From: Ecdyonurus torrentis
Taxonomy: Eukaryota; Arthropoda; Insecta; Ephemeroptera; Heptageniidae
Direction of reading: 5' to 3'
Assembly: GCA_949318235.1 (NCBI GenBank)
Contig: OX439137.1
Location: 7,012,372 to 7,076,371 of the forward strand
Length of the DNA: 64,000 nt
The translations under genes were made by a program, and so were the position numbers. This document shows, piece by piece, positions 23,791 to 35,764 of the stretch. Position 1 is the stretch's first letter. Every line of letters begins with the position of its first letter. Below the pieces are notes generated by a model. It worked only from the letters and a program-made list of their open reading frames with translations. It did no database searches and was not told where the DNA came from.

Positions 23791-25652
23791 AATTATTTTT
23801 TTCCCGAGTTAACTTCAATACAGTACAGATAAAGTTTTTGAACTTGAAATTTCATAGAACATACACACACAAAAATAAATTTCAAGTCATATAATATTAA
23901 TCATTATTATTAAACATAAATGCTTCAATAGTTTAATTTTTTTTTCCTTAAAAAGTATAAATTCATCAACCTTCTATATCCTTCAAATAAAAAGTAAATC
24001 CTATACAACCATCATTAAAATAAGAAAAATATGATCATTTGTTAAGTATTTTAAATAATATTTTTCAGATCTATATTATTAAACCATAACGCTTCTAGCA
24101 ATAAAAAAAATATGTTTCATCTGCATGCATTTTTTTATATATTTTTAATTTTTATAACCTCAGGGACTTAGATTTTTATCTATAATTATTATAATATATT
24201 TTTTTATATATATATATAAATATTTTTTGATAATTTTAATAACCCTTAATTTTTATATACGAAAAGAATATTTAAAAGTATGATCTTTGAAAAAATTTAA
24301 AATTCAAGTTTTTTTTATATATACATATAAAATCTAATTATACATTACTTTAATAATTACTCTAATTATTGAGTGTATGGATAGTAAAAAAAAAATTGTT
24401 GAAAATCGAGTTGTTGTGTAAAGTATCAATTAAAAATGAAATTTACATACAAAGTGGTTTAAAAACTTGATATAATGTGTAACTTTTATTTAAAATGAGA
24501 CGCATATTTTAATCAATCTTTTTTTCCCTCTGTTACATGTTTATGTATATGCCTGTTTTTATAGTTTATGAATAAGGGGCTGTTATTTTTATTTTAATGA
24601 TTGTATTTATATAAGACTAGTAACGCTGAAATTCAAAGAGAATTTTTTGTTTTTATTAACAACTATACCTATATGATGATTTCATAATCCATGACCATCA
24701 GATAAGGGAGGCAAGTTTTGTATTTAAATTAACATGGGGCCTTATGGGAGTAAAATTTCATGACTACTTCTTCCAAATTATTTTCATGGCTCTACGTTTT
24801 TGTTATTTATTTGTTTTCTTTATTTCGGAGCTGTCTTTTTCTACCATCATTCTATTGCATATGGTATAGTTCTCTGCCAAAAATACATGATTTTTCTATA
24901 CTTAAGCTTTTGTGAAAAATTTAGAAAAGAAAAAACTTAATTAAATTTACAGATAACGATCATTAGATAGAAAAACAACAACATATTTTATAAATCTTTA
25001 TTAACAAATAATAAGAATCATTTAGGCTTTCAAAATGTTTGATTTAAAAGTCAGGCATTTGATTCTAAATCATTAGGCATTTAGGCTTTAGTTTATTCCT
25101 CTTAAATATTTGATTCTTTTGTTTAATTTATTAGAAACAGGAAGCATTGAGTGTAAACTATTTAATCACTATAGGTTTCCAACAAAGAATAATTTCTAAA
25201 ATACTTCATTAACTGCATTTTTATCATCATATTGCATTAAAATTTTTAAAAAGTATATTAAAAAAAAGAATTTAAAGAACAAAATATATTCATAAAAAGA
25301 CGGTATACATGAATAAAGAAAAAAAAAAAAAAAAAAAAGATAAACACTCTCAAATTATTTGAAATTTTGGTAATTGTTGTTTGAATCTTTTTGCTTTAAG
25401 CTAAATAAGATTTTTTCTTTAAACAAAAATAATGACGTAAGCCGACAAAATGTAATTGAACTTTACATATATATGTATATAATACATTCGCAATTTTATA
25501 TTTAATAATAATATCTATAGAAAAAAAAATGGTATCAGGCATTGGATCTTTAACTATCTCTTGTTAAATTTTGCTATAATTCACACCTTTTTGGTTTACT
25601 TGCAAAAATTTCTGTTTGTAACGATAATTTTTATATTTTCATTGTAATCATT

Positions 25653-25654
<2 letters not shown>
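23791..25654. other. AT-rich intergenic sequence
   Basis: About 1.9 kb of AT-rich sequence. A patch near 24690-24780 (AACATGGGGCCTTATGGGAG) faintly recalls family G. Poly(A) at about 25320-25338. No coding signal was seen. Confidence 0.5.

Positions 25655-25729
<75 letters not shown>
25655..25729. repeat. (CT)n microsatellite
   Basis: A pure CT array of about 37 units. Confidence 0.97.
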
Positions 25730-25731
<2 letters not shown>

Positions 25732-26365
25732 ACTCAGTTCATACGGTTCACACCTGCTTCAATCAAAAAAGATAATAATACTTATACATTGTCGGTAAAA
25801 ATTTGATGCTCTCTAAAAGGTTAATTGAATATAATTTACCATCTTAATTCGATAATCATAGTTAAGAAGAAGAAATATAAAATAAAATATATTTTCACAT
25901 GGATATGTGCAAAATTCTTTAAATATTTGGTTTTGAGTAGGTGTGTGTATATTGGTATAAGTTTTGTTTATATACATTAAAAAATATGCAATTAAATATA
26001 AATATTTTTCTTTAAAAATCTGCTAAACAAGTTTGATAATAATAAATTCTAATACACACAAAGCAATTATTTCTACGTACAATAAATTTCAATGTAAATT
26101 TCAATATTTAAAACTATCAAAGTTTCAAACAATAAAATGTATTGAACAATATTACACCTTGTATTAAAATAAATTTTAATGCAACTGCATAAATATACTT
26201 ACATAAATACATAATAATATATAGCATGTATAGCCTTATATCGTAACATTTAAAATTAAATTTCTAATGAAGTTCTTTAAGTAAAAAATTATAAATTTAT
26301 CATTCATGTATATTTTAATTTTTTGATTTGTTTTGATTTTTTTTTTTTTTTTTTTGGTTCCTCAT
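25730..26365. other. AT-rich spacer
   Basis: AT-rich sequence with poly(T) at 26339-26355. No gene signal. Confidence 0.5.
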
Positions 26366-26467
26366 TAATGCTGTTCGTAAACCCTGTTCTCTTGCACCAA
26401 AAAATGCGCATTCCATTTGATTAATCGTCATTTTAGGAACAAAGAACTGGGTTTACGAACAGCATTA
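26366..26467. mobile_element. Small foldback MITE, about 100 bp
   Basis: The ends AATGCTGTTCGTAAACCC and GGGTTTACGAACAGCATT are exact inverted repeats around a loop of about 65 bp. No second copy was seen in the window, and superfamily is unknown. Confidence 0.6.
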
Positions 26468-26689
26468 TTGTTTCCCTTGAGACACAGATCGTCGAAAAAG
26501 TGTAAATATTGCTTTTATATTCTAATTTACTGTATTTTATAATACCAAGGAGATATTGGAGATATTTGCATTCGATTCTGAGTCTCTACTGGATTTGTAG
26601 CCCAGGTGTGATAGTTCGAGAATGTCATATTTATATATACTTCCATGCGTTAAAAATAATAATAAATAAAAAAAAAAAAAAAAAAAAAA

Positions 26690-26890
26690 AACTGTCTAAA
26701 AGCTTAATACACTTTTGCAATGCTTTAAGTATTGACGTTCATAATATCAGTAAGCATTGAAGTAACGATAAAAACGCAGATGACGTCACAAACGCAATGA
26801 AAATAGCGAAAGTTTGTAATGGCATTAACCCGTGACGTCACTAACATTATTTCCGTTTGTTTTTCAACTCTAAGTAACGTCATAATGGTT
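26690..26890. mobile_element. Family I fragment
   Basis: Contains TTTTGCAATGCTTTAAGTATTG, GATGACGTCACAAACGC and CCCGTGACGTCACTAAC in the order seen in the intact family I element at 40552-40884. It is preceded by poly(A) and followed directly by a family L copy. Confidence 0.5.
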
Positions 26891-27012
26891 AATGGACCAC
26901 TTGCAATGAACGAAAATTTTTAAAATAATTTGAAACATTCTTAATGCATTTCTTATGGAAAAATCTTTTCACTTATTGCAACAATTAAAAACATTTAATT
27001 TCAAGTGCTTCA
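26891..27012. mobile_element. Foldback MITE family L, copy 2
   Basis: AATGGACCACTTGCAATGAA, then TGAAACATTCTTAATGCATTTC and a mirrored AATTTCAAGTGCTTCA. It pairs with the copy at 5862-5988. Confidence 0.55.
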
Positions 27013-27055
27013 TTCTGTAATACTTTTATAGCACTTGAAATCTGTGTATAATGAT

Positions 27056-27394
27056 TTAAAGGAATATACCAGAAGAAAACATAAGCATTTATATCATAAA
27101 ACACTTGATGGGATTTACATAAATAACTTTAGATTGTCTCAAAACCCAACTGTAACTCCGTAGCAGTGATCAGAAAATTTCGATTTAACCGCACAACATT
27201 TTTTACTAATTTTTGCATGTTTCTGACGTCAGAAACATGAATAGTTACGCAAATTGCATACTTTACAATATTTTCACGCTCTCTCGTGGGCGCTACATTA
27301 ATATTCTAGTAAAAATTGTCATCAGTTTTGAAGATCCCATTTCGTGTTTATTCATTAAAAAGTACATGTTGTTTTATGTGGTCTATGGCTTTAA
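27056..27394 (-). mobile_element. TTAA-flanked MITE family E, copy 2 (full length)
   Basis: TTAA on both sides (27056-27059 and 27391-27394); the ends AGGAATATACCAGAAGAAAA and GGTCTATGGCT are weakly inverted. Interior blocks AAAACACTTGATGGGATTTAC, GATCAGAAAATTTCGATTT and TTTCTGACGTCAGAAAC match copy 1 in reverse. It is the copy that best defines family ends. A 78-codon plus-strand frame over it is not a gene. Confidence 0.65.
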
Positions 27395-27673
27395 ACACTT
27401 ATTTGTCATAGTGTGTGTGTGTATGACCAAGACTGTTCTTATGAATTAGACAAAATACTACCGGGTTGGTTTATCATGGTCTTGTATATAATAACGATAG
27501 TGACCTTGGATAGAAATGTAAGGAGTCTGCACAGACTAATTGACTTTGCCGTGCTTCAATAGGCCAATGGCTACCTATATACGTAACAATAAAAAAAATT
27601 AAATTAAATTAAAAATTTAACAAAGTTGATTATGCCTGACTGATTTTCAAGCATATACTGTAGGTGACACAAA

Positions 27674-27732
<59 letters not shown>

Positions 27733-29262
27733 ATAATCCAATTCATCACATGGAGGTTATTGGTTTTAAAAAATCCTTTAAAAATTCCTATATGATTTAA
27801 AACACGTAAAAGTATGTTTAGTATTTCTTATTTAAATTTCTCCCTAATCGGTCGAGAAATTTTTCTCAAAAATTGCTAAAAACTTGTTTTCCCCCATAAG
27901 CGTAATGTTAAATTAGGGGACCCTTAGCTTGCCCCGCGTCTCCCCACGCGCTAAACCGATAGGCTCCATCAAAACAACAAAATTTAATTCAACACTTGCA
28001 TATATTTTTTTTAATTACTGTAAAATTAGTGATCAAATTCATTTTTCTATAAGCAATGCATTATAATTAAACAAAATTATCACTTTCAAATTCAAAATAT
28101 ATTTATTCATTTCTTTCATCCTACAATCACAATATAAAGAATATCTGCTTAGGTTATTGTATCAGTTGATACAATTAGAAATGATAGTCAAAAGGTACAC
28201 AAATATCACACAAACAATATAATACAAACATATTTACACATATTATAGAAAAATTAAGGCAAAATGCAAAAAAAAAAAAAAAAAAATGCAAGTCAATTTT
28301 TTGGGAAATCAAGATTAGACAAAATCAATCAAATCATAGATATTTATATAAAACTATTTTTATTAAATCTTTTTATTATTATTATTATATAAAAAGTTTA
28401 AAAACTATAATTTTTTTATATAAGATCCATGTAAGCATAGCGCGAAACGAAAGTATACATTCAACGATTTTCTTCATACTTTAATTAGTTAATAGTTACT
28501 ATCTATTGTTATACAACAATCAAAACATAAAGTTTTTTTTTTTTACTTCAATCAAAAACTAGAAATATAAATTAGAAAAATTACCTCCAAGACAGTAAAA
28601 AAAAAAAAAAAAAAAACTTCGATTTGAAATAAAAGTTTTTATTTTTTTATTATGATGATATATAAATCAAATATTTTTTTATATCATCAATTTTTTCACC
28701 GTTGAAAATTAAACTTTTGTAAAGCTAAAATATTTTAAAATTTTTATTATTATTATAATATAATAATAACATTTGTAAATAATAAAATTATGGTAGTTTA
28801 ACAGAGACTCCTGTAGTTTTTAAATTAGTAAAGCATCATTGAACTCAAAAATTCTCTCTTTTTTTTTTCTTAATGTTTTGTTATTTGTGAGTTAAAAAAA
28901 ATAATATTATTATATGTGTATTAGAAATAATAATAATATGTGAAATTGACAAAGTAAAAATATAGCACTTTATTTAAGAGGCTACAGTAAGGAGGTATAC
29001 TTTTTATTATAATTATTTAACACATTTAAAGTTTATTTATAAACAAAAAAAATAAAACAAAACAAAGAATTTAAATTGATCAAATGAACTTGCTCTTATA
29101 TATATACGTATATTAAAGTGTGGGTCTTTAAATATTGAGCAAATTTATAAGATTACCCCTGTTTGCTAAATATGGGAAAGAGGCGTTAGTAATTTAATTT
29201 AAGGTATAATTTTAGGTAATAAGCTGAATATCATAGATATGGGCTGAATGAACTGTATATCA

Positions 29263-29266
<4 letters not shown>
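27395..29266. other. AT-rich intergenic sequence with a 54-bp poly(A)
   Basis: Poly(A) at 27677-27730 and shorter runs near 28268 and 28598. The segment 27420-27590 and a patch at 27890-27970 (TTAGCTTGCCCCGCGTCTCC) are more complex, without open frames. Otherwise low-complexity AT-rich DNA. Confidence 0.5.
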
Positions 29267-29342
<76 letters not shown>

Positions 29343-29346
29343 TATA
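29267..29346. repeat. (AT)n microsatellite
   Basis: An AT array of about 40 units with one phase break (TATTATA) near 29317. Confidence 0.95.
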
Positions 29347-29508
29347 TGCATATGTATGTATAATGAGAATGATCAATATGATCAATATGAAATATTATGT
29401 TAGATTGAAATGGATTTTTTTTTTTAAATTTTTTTTAATCAGTGAAAAATCATCTGTTTACTATGTGTTGTAAAAAAAATTGATACTGTTTATTATATGA
29501 AAATAGAA

Positions 29509-30022
29509 GCAATATTTTTGAGAGCATTGATGCTGTTCATAATAGACCCCTTGCACATCCTTGCGCTTTGACGCCATGTTTGTGGTGCCTAATGCATTGT
29601 CCAGCATAGAGGAAACGTCATTTTACCTTTTTTTTTTTTTTTTTTTTTTTGTGCATAAAAAGAGTTTATTTCAACTCAAACTTTTTTTCTCATGTTCTTC
29701 GAACTTATTAGGAGCTAGAAATAAGGCTTTGATTGAGGTTTGAAGCTTCTTTTGCTATTAAAAAAATAAGAATGACGTTTTGCCTATGATGGCCTATATG
29801 TATTCCTGACCAATAAAATGGCGGCTCTTAAATATGAGTGCAACCGGTCTATAGGTTGAATTAGTATCTCAAGTATGTGAGAAAAAATATTAATAACCCA
29901 AAATTAACTGATCTCACAAAGAAAATAGCTAAAAACAAAGAGGAATATAGAGGAATATTATTCATTACTCCAGTATGGAGTCGAAGCGCATTAAATATGA
30001 CGTCATGCGGATACACCCTATA
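29509..30022 (-). mobile_element. Family B, copy 4, interrupted by a family C element
   Basis: The left segment 29509-29542 (GCAATATTTTTGAGAGCATTGATGCTGTT) and right segment from 29852 (TAGGTTGAATTAGTATCTCAAG to GACGTCATGCGGATACACCCTA) are the two halves of one family B copy, split by the element at 29543-29851. The outer left third of B is missing. Confidence 0.65.
29543..29851 (+). mobile_element. TA-flanked family C, copy 1 (nested in family B)
   Basis: Starts TAGACCCCTTGCACATCC and ends GAGTGCAACCGGTCTA; TIR is TAGACC. Its interior matches the copy at 62504-62801 over nearly its whole length (CGCCATGTTTGTGGTGCC, CTTATTAGGAGCTAGAAATA, GGTTTGAAGCTTCTTTTG, AAAATGGCGGCTCTTAAATA). It is inserted at a TA in family B; one base next to the left duplication is irregular. 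The 60-codon frame over it is not coding. Confidence 0.7.
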
Positions 30023-30077
30023 TAGCAGTAACAGAAACAGACAGGAAAGACATTAGTTCTCACACGGGTAAATACAA

Positions 30078-30165
30078 TAATTACGCTAGTGATTTTTTAG
30101 CTACATTATTTGTTCATCACAGCAAAATTAATGCTAAACTATACATAATAACAATGGAAAATGTA
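30078..30165. repeat. Family M fragment, copy 2
   Basis: Words AATTACGCTAGTGATTTTTTAG, TTGTTCATCACAGCAAAATTA and ATGCTAAACTATACA resemble family M. Weak match. Confidence 0.3.
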
Positions 30166-30272
30166 CTATATAATATAAAGTTTTATAGAATAACTATTAG
30201 CAATATTTATACTACTCGTATAATGATATTAATGCAGGATAAAATACGCATAATATTTCTTCTTTCTATGTG

Positions 30273-30283
<11 letters not shown>

Positions 30284-30351
<68 letters not shown>
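30284..30351. repeat. (TA)n microsatellite
   Basis: About 34 TA units preceded by imperfect TGTATA repeats. Two plus-strand frames that read through it encode only I/Y runs and are artefacts. Confidence 0.95.
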
Positions 30352-30353
<2 letters not shown>

Positions 30354-30628
30354 TTGGACAGCCTACAGCTTGTTTTGTTATACGTTTCTTTGAAACTTTT
30401 TCTTTCCTCCTTAACTTTTTTCAAAGTGTATTTGAAGAAATTGATTTTTAATTTATTATTTGTACCTTTATATTATTTATTTAGTGATACCTTTAGACGT
30501 CATACCTATGTTAAAAGTATTTGTATTATCGAAATGAAAATAATTCTTATACGTAATGTAAGGAAAAATAGTTTGAAACTAATTAAAATTATTATTTTAA
30601 ATATTATATTGTGGACTTTATTATTAAT

Positions 30629-30905
30629 AGGGTGGTTGCATGACATTGCGCGCTATCGCCATGCTTAGTCACGTTGCCCAGCTAAGGACAAACATGATCG
30701 TTTTAGGTTATTTTCCATATATATATAATTAAAATAATTATTTTTTTTTTCACTGGTGTTTAAACAGCTCATTTTAACCTTTAAAAATCAACTTTACAAT
30801 AATTGTTGATATTTTTAATTAGGAAAATGTTTCATTTGTCCTATTCTTACGTCAATGTTATTTCTTTGCTCACATATGGCGTCGAAGCGCAAACTTAAAC
30901 CAATG
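30629..30905 (+). mobile_element. Diverged family B relative, copy 5
   Basis: Begins TAATAGGGTGGTTGCATGAC and contains AGCTAAGGACAAACATGATCG, GTTTAAACAGCTCATTTTA, AGGAAAATGTTTCATTTGTCC and CACATATGGCGTCGAAGCGC, in the family's block order but with low identity. Right terminus not found. Confidence 0.4.
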
Positions 30906-31432
30906 AGTGTAACTATAATAATCTCTCTATATTCCCATGTGTAGAATCAATCAAAATTAAAAAAAAATAATAATAATAAAAAAAAACGTAAATACGTGTT
31001 GTTTCAACATTGTTATAAAACACATATAAGAAAACAAATACTATAAAACTTTTTAGAAAATTATATAATACATAAATTGTTTTTTTTTTTGATGACACAA
31101 AAGGCCTGTAATTACGTTAAAATAAAATAAACACGTCAAGTTAAATATTATCTGGCATTGAAATCAATAATAGAAAGGTGAAGAAGTGTCCCTAGTGTTT
31201 ATTATCACCACATATATATACAATGATGAGGTTTTGATATTTAGAGCCATCTGTTACACCAAAACATACACACAAATTATATGCAAATACAACACATATG
31301 TTAAATTCTCATTGTTATAATTATTTTTATAAAAACTTGTGCTGCGTATATAATATTGCGCTGTCTTTTTCTTGTTATACAATATATATAATATTTTTTA
31401 TTGTTTATCATTTTCATTTATTCACTCTAAAA

Positions 31433-32068
31433 ATTGGTGCATTACTTTAGTTATACGAATACTAACTTATTTAAGATAATCACTTTCAAGTTATTAAGAG
31501 TAACTAAAATAATGCATTTTAGCAAGTTATTAAAGGAATAGAACACCTTGAACAAAAAACATGTCTAGTATCCTAACATACCTAAATATCAACGTTGATT
31601 TAACCGTAGTCATTGATTTATAATTTATTTTTTATTTACAAAATGTCATATACATGTTTATGACGTCACAGCTTACTAGTCCACGCGCGCGGGAACAGGC
31701 AAGCTGTAACGTCATAAACATACAGTTGACATTTTGTGAATGTAAAATAAATTAGAAATCAATGACTGCGGCCAAATCAACGTTGATATTTAGTTATGTT
31801 AGGATACTAGACAGGTTTTTTGTTCAAGGTGTTCTACGCCTTTAAGATAATCACTTTCAAGTTCTTAAGAATAACTAAAATAATGCATTTTAGCAAGTTA
31901 TTAAAAAAAAGTTATTTTAAGTTGTTTTAAGTTTTTTCAAGCTATTTTAAGTTAAAATAGCTATTGATAATAATTTGCTAAAATGTATTATTTTACCTAT
32001 ACTAATAATATCTTAATGAAATAAGGTAGTATTCGTATAACTAAAATAATGCACCAATTTTTAGAGTG
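31433..32068. mobile_element. Foldback element family O, interrupted by family D copy 2
   Basis: The ends CACTCTAAAAATTGGTGCAT and ATGCACCAATTTTTAGAGTG... mirror each other (inverted over about 40 bp, through GTTATACGAATACTA). The interior carries repeated AAGTTATTTTAAGTTG-type units. A 49-bp unit starting TTAAGATAATCACTTTCAAG is present on each side of the inserted family D element. Possible duplication of a TTTATT-like word at the ends is unclear. Confidence 0.6.
31530..31845. mobile_element. TTAA-flanked palindromic MITE family D, copy 2
   Basis: Between TTAA at 31530-31533 and 31842-31845. The left arm starts AGGAATAGAACACCTTGAAC and the right arm ends AGGTGTTCTACGCCT. The loop region contains ACTAGTCCACGCGCGCGGG. 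The left arm has TTTATGACGTCACAGC; its right-arm partner has mutated to GTAACGTCAT. It sits at the junction of two 49-bp tandem units of element O. Confidence 0.8.
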
Positions 32069-33113
32069 TTTATTTACTTATTTGCACATTTATTAGCTCA
32101 TCTGTCTGTCTGTTTTATTTTATTTACTAATTGATTTAGTATGTAGTAATCCACATTATTTTATTATTTATTCCCCAAATCTTAGTTTTCATTGAAGCTG
32201 GAATCAGATTACTAACCATAGTGTTAAGATAGAATTTTTTAAAATTAAAATGTCACGATTCACGATATAACATACGTATATGTAAGAAGAAGTTTAAAAA
32301 GTGATTAAGAAATGTTTGGTTTGCGGACAATTAGCGTTGATTTGTGTACTGAGAATGTTAAAGTCAAGAGCTATATAATATTTTCTTTTGTCATAAGAGA
32401 AATATTAAGTTGGCGATGCCGTTTTTTTTTTTTTTTTTTTTTTTGTTGTTGTTTATATAATGTGACTCAACGTTCATTAAAAATTCATTAAGTATTAATG
32501 AGAGCTACCTTCAAAGGAAAAATATTTTTGTTACAAAATAGTTGCATTTTTTTTTTTTTTTTTTTTTTTTTTTGGCAAAAGATTTCTTAGTATTTTTCTT
32601 GTTCAATGCTGATCCATGGTATTTGTATGCCCGTATACCCTGAAATTGAATAGAGTATTAAGCTATATTATATGAAAATTTACTATACTCTAAAATAAGC
32701 ACTTTTTACTTTATTATATACGCAGAGTTATAGTTGCTTTAGTTGCAAAGAAAATATAAACAATTATCTTTGATTTTGTACTAAATATAAATAAAAATTA
32801 AACATTTAAAGTTACGTGTAGAATTACTATTTCGATGAGCATAAATAAAAAATGTCACTAAAGAGAAGCAAAAAAAAAAAAAAAAAAAAAAAAAAAGAAT
32901 AAATAAATAAATATATAAAAAAAAATTCTATAGTCATAAACTTTTACAAAAATTGACAAATAAATTTGGGATTAAAATTTTAATTAAATGGCATATAGAA
33001 TTTTATAGTAGGATAATTCTGAGCATAAAATAACATTGAAATATTAATTAGTAACGATAACTTTATTCTTGGTTCAATTGATTTCGCTGATATTTTTAAA
33101 AATCAGATTATTA
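32069..33113. other. AT-rich intergenic sequence with poly(T)/poly(A) runs
   Basis: Poly(T) at about 32421-32444 and 32549-32573, poly(A) at about 32871-32896. No gene signal. Confidence 0.5.
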
Positions 33114-33300
33114 TTATGATCAGAAAATTTCGATTTATGCAACATTTTTATACTAATTTTTTTCTATTTCTGACGTCAGAAATCGGAATTATGATCGCTC
33201 AAATAGCATTTTTTTGTACATTATTTTCGCGCTCTCTTGTGGGGCGATTCTGATAAAAACTGTCATCAATTTTGGAGATCCCATTTTATGTTAAGTAATT
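33114..33300 (-). mobile_element. Family E fragment, copy 3
   Basis: ATGATCAGAAAATTTCGATTT, TTTCTGACGTCAGAAATC, GCGCTCTCTTGTGGGGCG and GGAGATCCCATTTTATGTT match family E interior blocks. Both ends are absent. Confidence 0.55.
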
Positions 33301-33465
33301 ACAAATTTTATGATGTCTCTAATATCATAATATGGATTTAATACTCAATGATTACCTCTAATCAAAATCAATCAATTAACCGTAATGCATCAACGTACGC
33401 CATGCAAAAAAAAAAAAAAAAAAAAATCAAATTTCTTTTTGAATAAGGTATTTTCTTAAAGAAAT

Positions 33466-33560
33466 AGAAGAACACATTGAACAAAAAAAACATGTCTAGT
33501 ATCCTAATATACCTAAATATCAACGTTAATTTGACCGGATTCTATATAAATTCTAATTAT
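33466..33560. mobile_element. Family D, half copy (left arm only)
   Basis: GAAGAACACATTGAACAAAA, ATGTCTAGTATCCTAATATAC and TATCAACGTTAATTTGACCGG match the left arm of family D; the right arm is missing, so the hairpin cannot form. Confidence 0.6.
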
Positions 33561-33917
33561 TGTAAAAATAAAGTACCACTTTTGACAATTTCCGTATACA
33601 GTCAGTCCCCTCTTCGTTAATATAATTTTCAATAAAATTAAAATATAAATAATTTATTTTTAATCATATACAGACATTTTTGTTTTCACTGATAAAAAAA
33701 TAATAATAAAACTTGACTAATTCAATTAGTATTAGTAATAATAACGATTGAAAAATAATGATAATAATAATATAAACATATGGTTATGTCAAATTTAATA
33801 TGCAAATGAAATTATATATGACAGCTGTTTGTTCTTTATTTTTTGTTTTGATTTCTTAAACGATTTTAATGAAGTAGATTATTGCATTATTAATAATATA
33901 AAATACAAGTCATTGCC
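33561..33917. other. AT-rich spacer
   Basis: AT-rich sequence with AAT/TAA repeats. Nothing recognised. Confidence 0.45.
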
Positions 33918-33918
33918 G

Positions 33919-33997
<79 letters not shown>
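33918..33997. repeat. (AT)n microsatellite
   Basis: About 40 AT units with one GT substitution near the start. Confidence 0.95.
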
Positions 33998-34000
<3 letters not shown>

Positions 34001-34380
34001 TGTGGCTTTAAAAACTTTTTAATGATAACATGCAAAAGGTTATGTAAATACTGAATGTCATATAGGAAAATAATTTAATAATAATGTATGGTATAGCTGT
34101 ATTTTTTTTTATTATTATTATTTGAGTTAAGAGTAAAAAGACAAATAAAATAACGTATAAAGAGAGGGAGGGAGTTATTGTATTTAATTATATATACTAG
34201 ATGAAAAATGAATGTGCGTAGTTTTAAATTTAATCAATATTAGTGTTTTAATGCCTATATAAAATATACAGTTTTCAAATTGTTCATTAGAGGCGTGAAA
34301 ATACCTATTTTTGTAATTATTCAAAATACGTACCATTCACGAAACAAAAAATATATCGTATGCTTAACCGATTTCAATAT

Positions 34381-34620
34381 TTTTGAAAGCATAGAAAACA
34401 TGAAACAACATGCTCATTTTAATCACAAACACAAAATGTGATCTACAAAACTGATGACAATTTTTAGCAGAATATAATATGGCTCCACAAGAGAGAGTTA
34501 AAAAACTGTAAAGTATGCAATTTACGTGAATATATCTGTTTATGATGTCAGAAACAGGCAAAAATTATAGTATGAAAATGTTGTGTGGGTTGCATAAATT
34601 GAAATTTTCTGATCACTGCT
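34381..34620 (+). mobile_element. Family E, copy 4 (partial)
   Basis: GAAAGCATAGAAAACATGAAAC, AAATGTGATCTACAAAACTG, CACAAGAGAGAGTTAAAAAAC, GATGTCAGAAACAGGC and TTTTCTGATCACTGC follow family E order; right third absent. Confidence 0.6.
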
Positions 34621-34663
34621 TTTTTTTTTAATATTGAGTTCAAATTAAATATTTTTCTTTTAG

Positions 34664-34665
<2 letters not shown>

Positions 34666-34749
<84 letters not shown>
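34666..34749. repeat. (GA)n microsatellite
   Basis: A pure GA array of about 42 units; the E/R alternating frame over it is an artefact. Confidence 0.97.
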
Positions 34750-34752
<3 letters not shown>

Positions 34753-35035
34753 CAAAAAATTATTTCGTTGCCATTTTCTTTGCTAAACTTTAAGAAATCG
34801 AATTTATTAACACATTCAAAAGATATTATATCTATGCGTATAATACAACTCTTCATGTGGTTTTCATTTGGATCATAGTATCACAAAAATTTTAACAACT
34901 GTTTGTTCAGTTTTACACCATGGAGTTACAAGTTAAATAATTTAATCCAAATTCAGAATTTATTTATTGACACTGCCTATATCCATACAGACAGATCATC
35001 AGTCATCCAAGTATACTTATTTTTCCTTTCCCATA

Positions 35036-35692
35036 TTGATCAGTAGGGACCGGATTTTCAGTTTTGAAAATGTGCATTTTCAGTACTGAATTCAGTCCAG
35101 TTTTTATGCATAATCAGTTTGCAAAAACAGCAAATTCAGTTCACTTTCAGTTCAATTATACAAAAACAGTGGAATTCAGTTCTAATAATTTTTAACTTAG
35201 AAACAAAAATTTATCAAAGGATAAATTTTTTTTTTTTTATGAAAAAAAAAAAAAAGGCTAAATTATTATCTGATACACTATACCAGCCAGTATCAATGAG
35301 AGCTGTTTTTTTGAACTTCTTTTTAACCATTTATTTTTAATGGTGTTGAATTTAATTTAGTTGAATTTAGATAGTTTTGAGATATGCATTTAAAAAAATT
35401 ATTTCAAAATTGTACTCTTTTTTTTTTTTTTTCTTTAACACATCATTTTAAGTTTTTGTACAGTAAAAGTCTATTTTCAGTTTCTAAAAACTGAGAAAAA
35501 CTGGTAAAAACTGACAAAAACTTAAAATAACTGACCCAGTTTACAAATTTCAAAAACAGTTTTTTTCAGTCCAAACTTTTTTGTATTTTTGGCAATAAAA
35601 CTTCATGATTCGTGGACATCTGAACTCAGATGTGAACTAGCATGCATATTTCAAAAACTGAACAAACTGGAGATCCGGTCCCTATTGATCAG
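35036..35692. mobile_element. hAT-type non-autonomous element, 641 bp (35044-35684)
   Basis: Inverted ends TAGGGACCGGATTTTCAG and CTGGAGATCCGGTCCCTA, flanked by a perfect 8-bp duplication TTGATCAG (35036-35043 and 35685-35692). TAGGG termini with an 8-bp TSD fit hAT. The interior is filled with short repeats of the type TTTTCAGTTTT on the left half and AAAACTGAAAA on the right half, so the element is a mirrored array of subterminal motifs and is not coding. The 73-codon frame inside has no domain. Confidence 0.85.
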
Positions 35693-35764
35693 TTATCGTA
35701 CTAAATTCTCAGTACACTTGTATTATCATAACTATATATATACGCAGTCTAATCGACAGGTGCA

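Noticed and set aside
30154..30668. Two frames over the TA array near 30300
   Set aside because: I/Y alternation from a TA microsatellite; the remainder is AT-rich low-complexity.
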